The notes beneath the pieces were generated by a model. The model was not told the DNA's origin and searched no databases. It saw nothing but the letters and a program-made list of their open reading frames with translations. Below are positions 12,001-25,704 of a stretch of DNA of 64,000 bases, piece after piece. Position numbers and translations under genes: made by a program. The first letter of the stretch is position 1, and the number at the start of each line of letters is the position of its first letter. Source of the stretch: Chaunax sp. Z400 (Eukaryota; Chordata; Actinopteri; Lophiiformes; Chaunacidae); NCBI GenBank assembly GCA_037577475.1, contig CM075187.1:22536810-22600809 (forward strand), read 5' to 3'.

Positions 12001-13841
12001 AGTTTGGTAGTTTTGCTTGAAAAATTACTGAACGGAAATTCATTAGATTAATTTATTGATTAAACCTTGCGGCTCTAATATTGTTTGGTACCTGACATTT
12101 TATATTTTATGTCTCGACAGTGACCGATGTCCTTTGTTATTATCAAACATGATCCAGTATAACCTGCTGATAGAGCGAGAAGATATTCCTCTTTTGTCAT
12201 CTTGTGTCTCTGTCGTCTTTGTGACTCTCCAGAGATGGTGACGTGTCTGCGAGGACACACTGGGTTGGTTAAAGGTCTGACCTGGGATCCAGTGGGGAAG
12301 TATATTGCCTCCCAGGCGGACGACCACAGCCTCAAAGTGTGGAGAACAGTGGACTGGCAGATGGACGCCAACATCACCAAACCCTTCAATGAGGTACAAA
12401 AATGCTGTCAGCTGTGTGTGATGATGCTGGAGGAGTTGGATGTTGACCTTATGAACACATTGAACCATTTGTGTTTGTTTTGTATTTTTCTACCAGGGCT
12501 GTCACATGCACAGTTTCACCAGTCAAGATTTTTTAAAAAAATATTCTTTCTCTTTTTGTGTGTCTCAGTGCGGCGGGACGACCCATGTTCTGCGGCTGTC
12601 CTGGTCTCCAGACGGTCAGTACCTGGTGTCGGCTCACGCCATGAACAACTCTGGTCCCACCGCTCAGATTGTGGAGAGAGACGGCTGGAAGACTAACATG
12701 GACTTTGTGGGCCACCGTAAAGCTGTCACTGTCGTGGTAAAGGAAATTCAAGACACGCGTTCAGTCTTCAAACATGTATTTCACCCAAAATCGATTTGCT
12801 TACCTATGGATCTGGTTTCTGTCTCCGTAGAAGTTCAACCCAAAGATTTTTAAGAAGAAGCAGAAGAACGGCAGCTCTCCTAAACCCAGCTGTCCGTACT
12901 GCTGCTGCGCTGTGGGCAGCAAAGACCGATCACTCTCTGTCTGGGTCAGTTCACACTTCAGTTTGTCTGACAGTGAATAGATAAAGGTACAACATAAGTC
13001 AGTTCCAGTGATGCAGGTTTCTTGGTCAAGTTGCAGACTTCATTCTTTGTGTTTGTTTCAACAGAGATGGTTGAAGTTGCTAAATATAACAGCTATAAAA
13101 TGTATCTTTATCTCATGGATCTTAATTAAGTGGTTTTAGTTTGGTATTTGACAAGACCAAAGAGTGGAAACAGTGCAGCTGCTTATGTCATTATGATTAG
13201 TTAATAAGCAGTGAGGTAGCAGGTACAGACACATTGTTAGCTCCCATAGCGTCTGGTATTGGTTTCAATAAAGGCTACCCGTCAATTTAAGTGATTGCTC
13301 AACAGAAACATATTTAAGGATTCATTTCTCCTCCTCAGCTCACCTCTCTGAAGCGCCCCCTGGTGGTCATCCATGATCTGTTTGACAAATCGATTATGGA
13401 CATCTCATGGTGAGTTTTACAGTCGTTCTGATTTTGCCAGCCTGTCTCAAACAGTTAGCACTAAGGTGACATCACTCCTTCACGTTTTCATCTCCCACCA
13501 CCAACGAAGTGAGGTGGGGATATAGGAATGGGTTCCATCTGTCCCGTCTGTCTGTTTGAGTAAATCAAAGCAAGTAGAGCGATGCAAAAATCTGTGTCAC
13601 TTTCGGTGTGAACGCAGCAAATGGCTCATTCTGGGACAACTCAAGTAACTTCTTTCTGTCTTCAATGAAATGCAGCCATTGTGGGGGATCCTGAGTATTT
13701 AATGCTTGTTCTGTTTGTACTTGTGTGTGTGTCAGGACTCTGACAGGTCTGGGGATGTTGGTGTGTTCGATGGACGGCACTGTGGCCTACCTGGACTTCT
13801 CACTGGATGAACTGGGAGACCCGCTGAGCGAGGAGGAGAAG
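6096..13841 (+). other. hira: hira exons 1-11: N-terminal WD40 propeller
   Basis: Exons 1-11 encode residues 1-371, the seven-repeat beta-propeller that in HIRA binds UBN1. WD-type repeat ends visible here include KVMIWNMSP, KLVMVWKRA, TIVIWNARKFP, SLKVWRTVDW and SLSVWLTSLKRP. Intron 1 is the longest in this part (6133-8052). A cluster of cysteines (CPYCCCAVGSKD) in exon 9 is shared with mammalian HIRA. Confidence 0.93.
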
Positions 13842-15538
13842 GTTAGAATCATGGAATCTGATCCCCTGACTGTATGTTTGCGGTACCACAGAAAATTAGT
13901 TGTTGAACGCAATAAACAACAGCAAATCCATTTCCGACTGAGACCAGATCTTGTTTGGAGTCTTTTCTCACTGTCATAAATTTCAGGTTTCTAATTCTAG
14001 TTCCGTACCAGTATGTTCTGATATGAACTTGTCGGCAGTGACCTTTGCTGATCTGTTTAAACAGATGTTCTTCAGGAGAACACTGAACTCTGTATTCTAC
14101 TAAGAGAACCTCATTGAATATCTAAACCGGCCACCAAAAACAAAGGATTTTTTTTTTTTTTTTATCAGAAAGCAACCATTAACCTCTTTTGTCCAGGAGC
14201 TGCTCATGCTTAAAAGAAAAACAGGTGAAGTCTGGATTGAGACTAGTCCTGAAGTCCTGTTGTGAAAACCTGAGACATATGATTCATGTTATGTTTAAGT
14301 CATGGTCAGCTTTTGATCAGTCAGTGTCACCCCAGAAGACAGACAGGACAAGAACAGACAAGAACCCAAACCAAACTTCTTCTCTCTCTTCCTCTGACAC
14401 ACAGAACAGCATCCACCAGAACATCTACGGTAAGAGTCTGGCTATAACCAGCACCGAGGCTCAGCTTTCCACCACCATCATCGAGAACCCTGAGATGCTC
14501 AAATACCAGCAGGAGCGACAGAACTCAGCACAGGCCAATCAGGGACAGGGCAGCACCGGGCCTGAATCCTCAGCCCCCAAACTCAACAGTGTGATGAATG
14601 GAGAGTCTCTGGAGGACATCAGGAAGGTGGGAAAGTGAAATATAACAAAGTGTTTAATGCTGACTGTTTGGATCAGTAGAGACACTGAGTGTTTCCCATA
14701 GAAATGTTTTTAGGCCCGATGGACGGAGCTGATAGACACTATGCACGCACACCAAATTTTTGGTTTTTTATTTCTTTGTAAAACACTTAAAATAAAGTGA
14801 TCAGAATGAGAGGATGACTCAATAAACTGCATTTATTACACACTACCACACTTTACTTCACTGCAGCAAATAAAAGAAACGCATTGTAACCATACTGAGA
14901 TGCTCCCAAACGCGAACAATTATTTCGAATTAATACATGACGATATTTGGCATATAAAAATGCTTTGTTCATCCATAGATACTTTTTTTGGATACGCATA
15001 TTTGCTCTTAAAATGACCTTCTTTATAGACATAAGAAATATGCATACTGATGGTTCTGGACAATGTTTTCCTGGAATAAATAGGTGCATAACTGAGTTTC
15101 AGTCTCTGCATGGATTTGCATAAATTTGCATTTTTGTAAGATTCAGTTTGCAAGGAAAAGTCTATCTAGACACTGTTTCTACTGATTATAATTACAAATG
15201 TAGACAATAGCTACAGAAAATGGATAAAGTAGATGAAATGCTCTCAGAAATCCAAGTCAGTCAAAGGAGAGAAAATGATATAGACCAACTTGGAAAACAT
15301 TCAAATATCCTTTATTAGTTTGTGGTGGCAATATTTATGATGTTTTTTTAAAAAACTTTTTTCAGATCTCTATTTCAAAGGCTGTCAAAACAATGATATT
15401 TTTGGAGCTTAAATATCTTGGATGTGTGATTTTGTCATCTTGCAGAATCTTCTGAAGAAGCAAGTGGAGACGAGAACCGCAGACGGCAGAAGACGAATCA
15501 CACCACTGTGCATCGCTCAGCTGGACACAGGGTTCGGA

Positions 15539-15576
<38 letters not shown>

Positions 15577-18500
15577 CACACACACACACACTCACACACA
15601 CACACACACTCTGATTTTCTCTAGAGGACAGAACCATCATTTACGAGATGACTGATAAGCAAAGAGACCTTACAAACTAGCTGGAATTTTCTTTATTTCT
15701 CCCATAAAACAAATTATATTTGATAGTATGAAACTAAAACGAGACAAAATAAAGGCTGAATCTGTAACAACTGATATTAGACACATTCAAGATTTCAAAA
15801 ATTTGTTTAAATTTTGGACCTAATACCCAAAACAGACCAGTCAACCCAATAATATTCTAAAAAGTGCCATCTGAATACTACGCACTAAGCTTGCCGTACT
15901 CACTGATTCATCCCAGGTTCCCTCTAGAAATCAAGCCCCCTTCTTCATCTTCAGTGACAGTCACTTTGTAGAGAGCAGTGCAGAGGGAGGACATCTAGCA
16001 GAGCAAAATGCTTATTTTGCTAGGGTAAAGAAAATAGAGGCCTTTTAATCCCTCGCATTATTCACCTTTCACTCAGCTAGCCATCAAGAGACTGTCGTTT
16101 AATTGAGCGAGTATGATGTTACGTGTTGTCGCTTAATAGACTAACTTCCTTAGTCAAACATCTGTTTAAACAACCCCAGATGAGATACCTGCCTGCACTC
16201 CTAAAAGCAGAAAACAGTCAACCCCCTTCACCACAACTAGGCACAACCTGCTCAAGAATCAGTATCCAAAGTGTGGTAGACCTCAGCAGATCCAGTCAGA
16301 GAGGGAGCACCAGCACTGGAAGCAGTGTGGTGCCACACCAATTAATGGGCAGCAGAAGTGGGAAACGGCAGCAATACATGTCATTGTTCCCGAACTTCAG
16401 TGTCCACTCTCTCCAACATATTTTTCTCCTGATGATGATGGACCATGTGATCAGAGCTGATAATTCCTAGCAGTAGAAGCTTATTAATAGAAGCACTAGC
16501 AGTGATAGTCACAGAATCACTAGTAGATCACTGTCCCGCTTTCTTTGCAGGGATTTCTCGCCGGCTCTGTTCAACAGCGCTCCCATCCTGCCCTCAGGCT
16601 CCTCCATGTCCAACCAGCTCACCTCCCAGCTCAGCTCCGACTCCAGCCCGGGACAGGCCTCCTCGCTGGGGCTTAGGCCCAGCCACGACCCCATGCTCAC
16701 CTCTCCTCCACCCACTAGCGCCGCCAAGGCCCTGGAGGACAACAAGGATGGGTACAAGTTGACAGCAAGCTGTTACTTTTCTGTCCTATCCGTTCTTTTT
16801 GATGTTGTTCTATGTGTCTGCTTACTTCCTAACTGTATCTCTTACTCCTTAACATCCACCTCCTCGTTCTAACCCTCCATTAATGTCTGCGTTGGTCTTC
16901 TCTTCTCCTTATTTTCTGGTTTCTTCATGTTCCAGTGTAAAGCCGTGTTTGCTGCTCACTTCTGCCTCTAAGATCGAGCCAATGAAAGCTTTGGACTCCA
17001 GGTTCACGGAAAGGTCAAAGGCCACACCGGGGGTCACAGCCGCCATCTCCTCCACTGCTGGACTCATGCCTCTAGACAGGTGATTGACTGCATAAGTGAA
17101 GAAGTTAAGAAAGGTGAGGCGGCGCAAACATCTCTTTAGCAAATCTTGGCTTTTCTCTCGGTCTAGCAGGCCGAAAGACGGCATCTCCGCCCTGAAAGAC
17201 GTAAAAGCCAAAGAAGACACCAGCAGCGACAGCGAGGACAAGATGGCTGCCATCAACAAAAACCTGTCATTCAGCAAGCGGAAACCCGAGCTACTGATGG
17301 ACGGAGGAGAGGTGGTGGAGAAGAGGAAGAAGGGGCGACCTAGGAAAGACAAGATGGCCGCTCCCACCACCCAACCTTTCACTCAGGTAGGACTATTTAA
17401 CGGATCGATGGAGGTCTCAGTGATGTGAGACGTCATTGAATTCTAAGAGATCCACTCTTTGCTTTGTGAAAAATATCAGTAAACAAACAGAAGGACAGAT
17501 TTAATTTGTGGAGACGTTTATTTAATCCATCAAAGCCTTTTATTAATTTGTTTCAAACCAGAAATATTTAATATCTAATAGCATTTTAAAAAAATGGCTT
17601 TGTGCAGATGTTATTGGAACAGTTGCACTGAGCACCAGACAGACATAAGAGTGTTTCGCCCCTCCTCTTCCTCCAGATGACTCCTCCAGCAGAGCGGGAG
17701 CCCAGCAGAGTGGCTGCTCCTGCAGCTGCTGTGGCTGCTCTCAAACTACCAACTCCAAGTATTAAGAAGGCCTTCACTCTGCAGGTAACACACTGTTTGA
17801 TTTGTTTTTGTTTTTGTTAGTGTGTGTGTGTGTGTGTGTGGTTTGTTTTTTTTGTACTGGAAGAATGGTGCAACTGCAACCAAAATCAAGTGATATACGT
17901 GTCATTTTACATTCCCAATGAACAATTTTGAACTTGAAATACTGCTACTTCTCTGCAGTGTCACTCCAAAAACTTTCCAAAAACTGTTGTTGTTTTTCTG
18001 CACCTGTATCTGTTGTTGACGGGGGAAATAAATAGAACTTGCTTTGATTGTACTGGACTTGCAGTAGTTGGACCTAATAATGCTTTTAGTACACTTTTCT
18101 GCTCTTTACCGCCTTCTGTTGGTAACAAGTAGGAAGCACAACAACAAATAGAAGCAATGTGTTCATGAGTTTCTTTTCTTCTTTGTTTTTATACACTTCA
18201 TGACAAATGTTCCTATCTAAAGTTTGTTCGGGTGACAGTTTAACATCTATTATTCAATGCTGCAGTTTGTTTTGTAAGAAACCAGAATTTTACCACCTAT
18301 TCTGATCTGCTCAGACAGTTGAAACTAAGCAACACTGTAGAGATGTAATAAAATTCTCATGATGGTCAATTAGGATGAGACTGTTTCTTACATACCTGTT
18401 TATAAGTAGAAAACTTGTGTATGCGTTTAGGTGAGCATGGAGCCGTCCGTGTTCTTGGAGGTGGAGAACGAGGTGTCGGTGGTTGCAGGTTCGAGGCTCA

Positions 18501-21500
18501 GCCAGCTGCGATGCTCCAGAGATGGTCGAGACTGGAACACACTGCTGCCCAGCTCAGTGGTCACAGCTGCAGGGAGTAGGTAGGAGGCTCCGCTGACATG
18601 TGTTGTGTTGTAATTAAAAAAAGATGCACTGTTTGTGGGACAAATGTATAAATGAATGAACTCAGTGAAACAATGAAATCAGTTTTCCCTGCTTTCCCTC
18701 TGCCTCAGTGACGTCCTCGCCGTCGCCTGTCAGGATAGGATGTTGTCTGTGTTCTCGTCCTGTGGGAGGCGGCTCCTTCCGGCCATCCAGCTGGCCACCC
18801 CCGTATCAGCCCTGCACTGCTCAGCCCACTTCGTCATGGTTCTAACTGCGGGAGCGATGCTGTCTGTCTGGTTGGTGCTCACATACTCTGTTAGATATGT
18901 CATGGGGGTTAAGACATGATACGACCATATTCCACATTTGGTCACACATTCAATTCATAATAATAATTATTCATTTTGAGTGCTCACCATGACAATGTGA
19001 TAGATTGTTGTTGACATTGTCGTGACAATGTTTGTGTAAAGAACATTAAACTGAAACTTAACTTGAGCGTGAGTGAAATTTATTTAGGAACCGATAAGCA
19101 GAATCAAAATGGAATTTTTTTAACGATTCCGCTGGAATCAGAGTTTTGGAGCCGGTCCCAATTTGGAACCGGTTCTCGATGCCCGACCCTACATATTGTA
19201 CATAGTGTTTAGGCTGTTACAGATTGTTTTTCTATTATACTGGTTGATAGAAAGCTAGCTTTCATGTAAAGCTATACAAGAGCAATAACGAGTAACCTGA
19301 CAGTGTAATAAAAACATTTGTTTAATTTGTTATCTGTCTGTCTGCAGGGACGTTCAGAAACAGAAGGCTCTGGTGAAGAACGAGTCTCTGCTGACCATTT
19401 TATCTGGTGAGATGTTGAAGCATTTTCCAGCACATAACCCCCCCTAAAATAATGATTTGCTGATTTTTTATTAAAATAAAGAGTTGAATAAACACTTTTT
19501 TTAAAATTTCAATTAGAACTGTAAGTATGTGTATTTTGAAACTGTGGACAGGACCAGGCTAGCTATTTTCCCCTTTTTCCAGCCTACATGCTAAGCTAGG
19601 CTAAAAACATCATGACTCAAGCTCTGTGCTGGACTCATAGACACGAGACTGATAACCATCTAACACAAGGAAAGAAAATGGATAAGTGTGACAATCCATT
19701 TAAGAGTCATTTAAAGACTGAGATTTTACATGAAGATGATTTTACTTCAGTGAGTCTGAAGTTATCCAGTGATTCTGTTTTCCTTAAAAACATTTTGCTT
19801 GTGTCTGTAGGTGCTGACATCACCGTGTCTCAGTCTCTGCTGACTCAGCAGGGAGTTCCAGTCATTGGACTGTCCAATGGGAAGTCTTACTGCTTCAGCT
19901 CATCACTGGAGACATGGTGAGAAAATGAATAGTGGAAACATTGTACAACCAAGAATTAAATTTTTTTTTTATTAAGTCTTGATGTGGAATTAAAGTGGAA
20001 GACTCCCAGTGTAAACTTCACAAATGATTCTCTCGCACTCAGGACCCTGATAGCAGATACAGGTGACTCTCTGGTCCAGTGTGCTGACTTCAGAAGCTGT
20101 CTACCTACCCATGATGCACCCGTGTCCTCAGGGCCACTGGCTGTCATGCAGGGACGCAACCTCAAGTACGACAGTAATTTAAAATCTCCCCGTCTCCACC
20201 AGCATCTCTTGTTCCAAAGAAAATGTGATAAAGAAATAAATGGAAAAAACATCTCTGTGGTCTCTGCAGTGCTGGTCGTCTAGCATCCCGCCTCTCCTCC
20301 ACCCCTCACCACCTGCAGCAGAGCATGACACTGGCCTTCCTGGAGAATCAGCTGGCGTCGGCTCTGACTCTGCAGTCAGCACAGGAGTATCGTTACTGGT
20401 TGCTCATCTACACCCGTTTCCTCGTCAATGAAGGTACCAAACTGTCACCGTCTAATGATGGGACACTTCCTGCAGACTGAAGTTTGATGCTGACACTAAG
20501 TGTGTGTTCCCTTCAGGCTCAGAGTATCGTCTCAGAGAACTCTGTAAGGAGCTGCTGGGTCCTGTCCACAAATCAGCAGCTACAGCTTGGGAGCCCACAA
20601 CTCTGGTACGACACTTTTGACTGTCTGCTGGCTGAATTTGTTGTGTATTCAAAGTTGTCTGTTTTCAGAAAGTTCACTTTTTCACACAAAAAAAGGCACT
20701 GTCCCCTTCTTCGTCCTGTCAAAAGCAATTTATCTGTCTCTGATCTCTTATTTTTAATTTGATCAACAGTCATACTTGCGACCAAGGTTGATGTTACTGT
20801 TATTTCATATTCTGATTCTAATGCAGTCATTTAAGTCCCATGTTAGTGGTTGATCTTGTCCTTTGCTTGGAGGGTAAGGAGCTCCCATACCCCACGTTGT
20901 CTCCCCAATTTGAGGACATTTTCAGTTGATTTTCTTCTTTGAGTTAGCTGTTACTAGCCGCTTTTTAAATTTCACACACGTCATCAAAACCTCACACCTG
21001 TCTTGTCCTACCGTATCGCTGGCTCACATACAGTGTGTAGCAAAATGCTCATGCTGTCCTAAAGTCGAGCAGACCTGCAACTCCCAACAGGCTGAGGTGA
21101 CAAATTCAGTAATTTAGCAAGAGCTTTATTTTAACCAACATTGATACTTAAAGATATGTTTTAAAATAGGCCTGAAACTAATTGTGATTTACATGAATAA
21201 TTAATCAGAAGATTTTATTTAATGGATTCATCATTTTCTCTATTAAACATCTGACAATAGCGAAAGAGACAATCGGACATTCACAAAATCACAAAGTGAC
21301 ATCTTTGTCTTCCCTGTTTTGTCTGACCAGTCCAGAACCCAATAATTTACAATGAGACAAATCATTTACAAATAATGTACAATGAGACAAATCATTTACA
21401 AATCATTTACAATGAAACACATAATTTACAAATAATGTACAATGAGACAAAATCATTGACAAATAATTTATGATGAGACAAATAAATGATAATGAGACAA

Positions 21501-21933
21501 GCCAGAGAATGCAGATGAAGAAGCTGAAAGCAGCAATTATTTGGAATTTTTGTTTATTGAAAGATTGATGTCATTGATTACTTTTCTGTTGATCAGTTAA
21601 TTGACTATTTTTATTAATTGACATTCTTACACCTGCTGCAAGAAATGCTAATTCGTATTAGGCTATCTTCCTCACTACTTCTCAATGCCTTCAAACTGAT
21701 GATATTTTTCTGCTCCTCCACAAGTTGTCCTGTCTACAGCTATCATGTTAGCCACAGCTAGCTCTGCCCCACACTACCTAATGCGTACGCGTTGTCGATG
21801 TTTTCTGTGTGTCCAGGGTCTACTGAAGCGGGAGCTGCTGCGCGAGGTTTTACCCGTCATCGTTGAGAACCTGCGGTTCCAGAGACTGTTCACCGAATAT
21901 CAGGACCAGCTGGAGCTGCTGCGCAACAAATAA
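6096..21933 (+). CDS. hira: HIRA histone H3.3 chaperone, complete (25 coding exons, 1019 aa)
   Basis: HIRA is the core subunit of the nuclear HIRA-UBN1-CABIN1 complex, which deposits H3.3-H4 independently of replication and passes histones with ASF1. Exons: 6096-6132, 8053-8115, 8438-8548, 10158-10248, 10593-10687, 11460-11555, 12233-12393, 12569-12736, 12831-12944, 13339-13409, 13736-13841, 14405-14626, 15446-15531, 16551-16751, 16936-17079, 17170-17386, 17677-17784, 18431-18579, 18709-18870, 19348-19406, 19811-19916, 20043-20165, 20270-20433, 20517-20605, 21817-21933. All phases close to give 1019 residues (human 1017). Landmarks: start MKLLKPSWVSHNGKP, WD repeats with HDVWLASCSVDNT and GKYIASQADD, the ASF1-binding B motif GRRRITPL, a basic GRPRKD stretch, and C-terminus LRFQRLFTEYQDQLELL. 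No damage was seen. The exon with the B motif has a weak donor. The gene is tail-to-tail with nudt12. Confidence 0.97.
15446..15531 (+). other. hira: hira exon 13: ASF1-binding B domain
   Basis: This 86 nt exon encodes residues 446-474, including QVETRTADGRRRITPLCIAQ. In human HIRA the matching arginines and isoleucine (around R458-I461) contact ASF1A. The whole B domain sits in this one exon. Its donor, exon-GG then gttcgg, is a poor match to consensus and a CA repeat begins about 8 nt further on. Confidence 0.9.
15540..15609. repeat. (CA)n microsatellite next to hira exon 13 donor
   Basis: About 70 bp of CA with a few ct interruptions begins 9 nt downstream of the end of exon 13. It lies within the zone where U1 snRNA and intronic splicing regulators act. 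Confidence 0.95.
16551..17784 (+). other. hira: hira exons 14-17: low-complexity linker with basic motif
   Basis: These four exons encode a Ser/Pro/Ala-rich linker followed by a conserved stretch containing SKIEPMKALDSRFTERSKA and then a basic EKRKKGRPRKDK segment (about residues 639-650), a likely nuclear localisation signal. The first part (SQLSSDSSPGQASS) is poorly conserved against human, as expected of a disordered linker. Phases are intact. Confidence 0.88.
19085..19195. mobile_element. Fragment of a fish DNA-transposon repeat
   Basis: A stretch in hira intron 19 with ggaaccgataagcag near its start and ggaaccggttctcgatgcc near its end resembles a widespread fish repeat terminus, probably of hAT type. 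The class is from memory and the ends are approximate. Confidence 0.4.
21335..21495. repeat. Local tandem repeat of 'acaaat(c/a)atttacaatgagac' type
   Basis: Several imperfect copies of a roughly 20 bp unit (acaaataatgtacaatgag and variants) lie head-to-tail in hira intron 24. The array is degenerate and non-coding. Confidence 0.75.
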
Positions 21934-24375
21934 TCACCTTGCTGCTATACAAACAGACGCAGACCCACACTAACACACACTTGGACTCATTGTGAAACCA
22001 GCTTGGTTTGTCCTGGCTCCAGACTGCTTTCTTAACTTGGAAAGCTGGTAACGCTGCTCTGGTTGAAAAACACATCCTAGGTGTTTTGTCAGAACCTAAT
22101 TCACAGCCAGTCCACAGCTCAAGCACTGGGAACGTTTTTCTGTCACTCACTGGGGACACGTGGGTGCTTTTTTTGTTTTATAAATCCAGATTTCATTTTG
22201 ACCTGTCTTCTTTTTTTTCTGCTAAATTTGTTTTTTCTGACCTATGCACCCCCTCTGCACTCCAAAACATGAACTTAGAGAACGTAAGAGACGACGATAG
22301 AAAGGTTGCAGGTTGATTTCCGCCATGAGCAGCATCAGCAAAGCCTGTTTCCCTCCTCAGAGACAAAGAACATCGGTGAGAAGCTCATCCAAGAAAATGA
22401 CAAATCACAGTGGATGCAAAGGGGCCATGTTCTTGTACCAAAGTGATGCATTTAGGTGTAGAAATAACCTCACACCTTTATCTGCAAAATGACGGAAATG
22501 ACCAACCGGGATTTTAAAGGCTGAAGCTGCAAAGAGGTGACGTTTTGAGTATATTGGCTGTCTTTATAAATTGATTATGCTAATACCAAAATATGAAGTC
22601 ACAGTAAAAAATGTAATTTAGCTCACCAATGAAATGTAATTTACCAGCTGAAATACAGAAGAGATCTGAGATATTTAAGTGATGAAACTAAGTTTTATAA
22701 GATGACTCTAACTCTCTAAAGCATCCCAGCACAGAAAGCACAGAAGCCAAAGTTTGTACTTTGACTGAATTTAAACTAGAATAAATAAAATAACAGAAGT
22801 CAGTCAACATGAACACATCAGACTGAATACTAAAGTCTGAGACGTGTATCAGCGTTGGATCAGTCACATGTTGAGCTGCAGCACAAGTACAAGCTGTCCA
22901 TCCTCGAAGCCATTTTGACAACTGTTTGAGTCTCGTCACCAGATGTTCTTCATAATGGTTTTTTTAATAATCTGAACTGTAAAATCAACAAAATCAAATA
23001 TTTTAAAGCTGTTTTGTCCACATAGGATTTATGACTGTGTTTAAAAAGTCACATCTACAATGTGTTGGATGAATGAATTTAGTACTAAACTCAGGTTTCA
23101 GGCAGGTCTGAACCTTAATCATGACATCTCAGATTATGTAAGATTTACTGTGTACTTTATTGTCTCCTGGCTGTCTGCAGATGTCGTGCAAAAAAAATAT
23201 GCAGAAAGGCAGGCAAACATTTTTTCTTATTAATATTACGAACCCTGCACCACTAATCCTCTGCTCTGTAGGTTTTTCTGAGACTTTTTGAACCATTCTT
23301 AGTGTAGACTTTTGCCACAGTCACATTCAAACAGACTGTAAATATCAGCAGCCTTCCTGGGCTCCAACACGTCTTCGCACAAGGTTTATTACCAGTATGT
23401 ATATCAAACAGGCCTCTGATATAATCAAGGACAAAATTCTCTCCGAAGTGTTTCAGTTTCTCAAACACCATCAACTCTGCTCAGACATCTGATGCCATTT
23501 TTTAAAAAAGGTTTTGGGAATTCACTGCGAAACGTGTGATTGTAGGATCGTCTCATTCTTGAAATCATGTGAACATTTCATCAGACTAGGCTGTGATGAT
23601 AGAGGGACAGTGGAATAATGGTATATGTATTATTTGTTCAGTTTCACCTCTCGTCTCTTTTGTAAATAACCAGATTCTCTTTGCTGTCATCCTGTTTATG
23701 TTTATCTCTGTTGCTGGGCAAAACCACTGCAGACATCAGTTATTTCTGGACTGGGGGGGGCTCTGACATCCTTTGATTTGACACTTCATAGGTCCAGTGT
23801 GTAGGATCCCCCTCCCCCCCCCAAACCTGTAGTAAAACCCTCAATGTGTGCTAAAAATGTGAAAGGCCCTCTGCAGAGCCAGTGGCAACATGGCGGAGTT
23901 TGTGGAAGAGAGCCTTCTATTAAAATGATTCACAAAACATAATCATTAATATTCAATTTCTGCCATTAGATCCTGTAAATCCTACACACTGCGCCTTTAA
24001 CAGGTTTCACAGGCCCAGAGGTCATGAAAACCAGCAACACCTCCTGTGTACTTCCCTAATAAGTACTGGTGTTCAGCCTTTTTTGTCTACAGCAGTAGTA
24101 ATGTACTCTTCTGCCAACTCAGTGTGTAAATAAATGGAGAGTGAGCCTAGAAACCTTGTTGACTGCTGTAATCCTCTGCACAGTGTGGAGGAGCAGCACT
24201 GAGGCAGACACACAGATGAGCTCACAGAAGAAGGAATCCTCTCTTCATTAACCTGTACAGCATTTCTTCCTTATTTTTGTTTCATTTTTTTTTTGCTGTC
24301 AGTCATTTTTAAATGTTTGTACAAGGCAATTTTTGTTTCCATTTTCTATAAGAATAAAACAGATGTGCTGAAATT
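21934..24375 (+). other. hira: hira 3' UTR (inferred)
   Basis: No coding exon follows the hira stop codon. A canonical AATAAA at 24353-24358 marks a likely polyadenylation site, giving a 3' UTR of about 2.4 kb; earlier AATAAA hexamers, such as the one near 22780, could be used instead. A MITE occupies 23790-24000. The extent is inferred, since transcript data are not available. Confidence 0.5.
23790..24000. mobile_element. TIR element (MITE), about 211 bp, in hira 3' UTR
   Basis: The left end aggtccagtgtgtaggatc and the right end atcctacacactgcgccttt are reverse complements with few mismatches. There is no coding capacity between them. This is the usual shape of a non-autonomous DNA transposon, and similar ends are common in fish genomes. 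Confidence 0.75.
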
Positions 24376-25704
24376 ATGCTTTTTGAAGAAAGAAAGAAAA
24401 ATAAACGATGAGGAACAGTTTGATTTTGGTCATTTCTTGTTTTCAGTGTGGTGTGAGAGAGAGAGAGGGAGGCCAACAAATATTGAATACCTTGTTCACA
24501 AGAATATTGTTTGTGTTATTTGTTTGATATTGTATGAGAGGAAAAACGCAAAAGTTGTCAAACAAGTTATGAAACAAGCATGAAATACTCATGGATTGAA
24601 GGATCATCTGCCATGGGTTTATTTCAATGAATTTGAATTCTCAAAGTTAAAATGCTTCAAAATTCCCAAAATATCAAAAGCACCTCTCCTGAACATGGGG
24701 GGTGTATATAAAGTTTTGTGAAAAAGTTTTTTTGAGTTATGCCCCAGAAACCCTCATCTGACACAAATCCCACCCACAGAATGAGCCTCAATTGAACTTG
24801 TAACCACAGGATGGACAAAATAAAAATGACAAAAAGTCCCTGAATAGCAAAAGGCACCACCTCAGTCATGGGTTTTCTGTAGAAAGTTGTGTTGAAAAAT
24901 TTTGACTCGTATTTGAGTTATGCTCCTGAATCGTGACTCACGGACGAACAGAACCCGTTCCTACATCCCCCTCCTCGCTAAGTTTGTGGCGGGGAATAAT
25001 AAGGTCTCTATCACCATGGAGACAGGTGACCATGGAGACATTCTCTGTATGGTGGCTATTTTCTGCATTCTCAAATTAAGGCCTAGGTGTTGCAGACTGT
25101 GTTAAAACAATAACCCTGCATTGGTGAGGGCTTGTTGCTTCATGTACCAGTGAGACATGACACATACCTGAGTTTAAAGGTGAGACAACAACACAGAGAC
25201 TTTACAGACTGCATCAGTACATATTTAGACATTTATCAAAATGGGAATTTCTTTAAAAAATGGCTTGGAAATGCTTTTAAATCATGCTTCAACATTAAAA
25301 CGTTGGTTTTGTCATACTTTTACACATCTGTGGTGCTGACATGATTTACCTGAACCAGAAGGCGCAGCAGCGTTTGGTCCACTTGGCTCACAGAACTGTT
25401 TCCTGTGTGATACATATCATGGCTTTCTGCCATGTTTCTTCCTAATAAGATTTGATAAATGGCCACACTGAAGGTTACAAAAGCGCAAGTTCAAACCTGA
25501 GAGCTAAACAGATTGCTGCTTTCAATTAAGAGTGTATTTCTTTGTCAGCTTTCCCATTCTGTTCACCTTTAGCTGTGGGTGTCGTTAAGGCTGCATCATT
25601 CAGCAGATGATTTGGAGTCAGTTCCAACAGTTCCAACCGGTTTGTCAGACTTATCTGACAATCTGTACGTTGGCCTAAGATGGCCAAAAGTCAAGTGCTT
25701 AAGG
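24376..25704. other. Convergent intergenic region between hira and nudt12
   Basis: Holds the inferred 3' UTR of nudt12 on the minus strand; a possible minus-strand AATAAA lies at 24623-24618. No splice-supported coding exon was seen. The short open frames have no recognisable homology. Confidence 0.45.

Larger units (their letters stand above)
18431..21933 (+). other. hira: hira exons 18-25: C-terminal Hira domain
   Basis: Encodes the conserved C-terminal region that in HIRA mediates homotrimer formation and CABIN1 binding. Visible landmarks are EVENEVSVVAGSRLSQL, CGRRLLPAIQLATP, SVWDVQKQKALVKNESLL, QCADFRSCLPTHDAP, TLAFLENQLASALTLQ and ELLREVLPVIVENLRFQRL. Intron 24 (20606-21816) is the longest here and holds a local tandem repeat. 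Confidence 0.92.
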
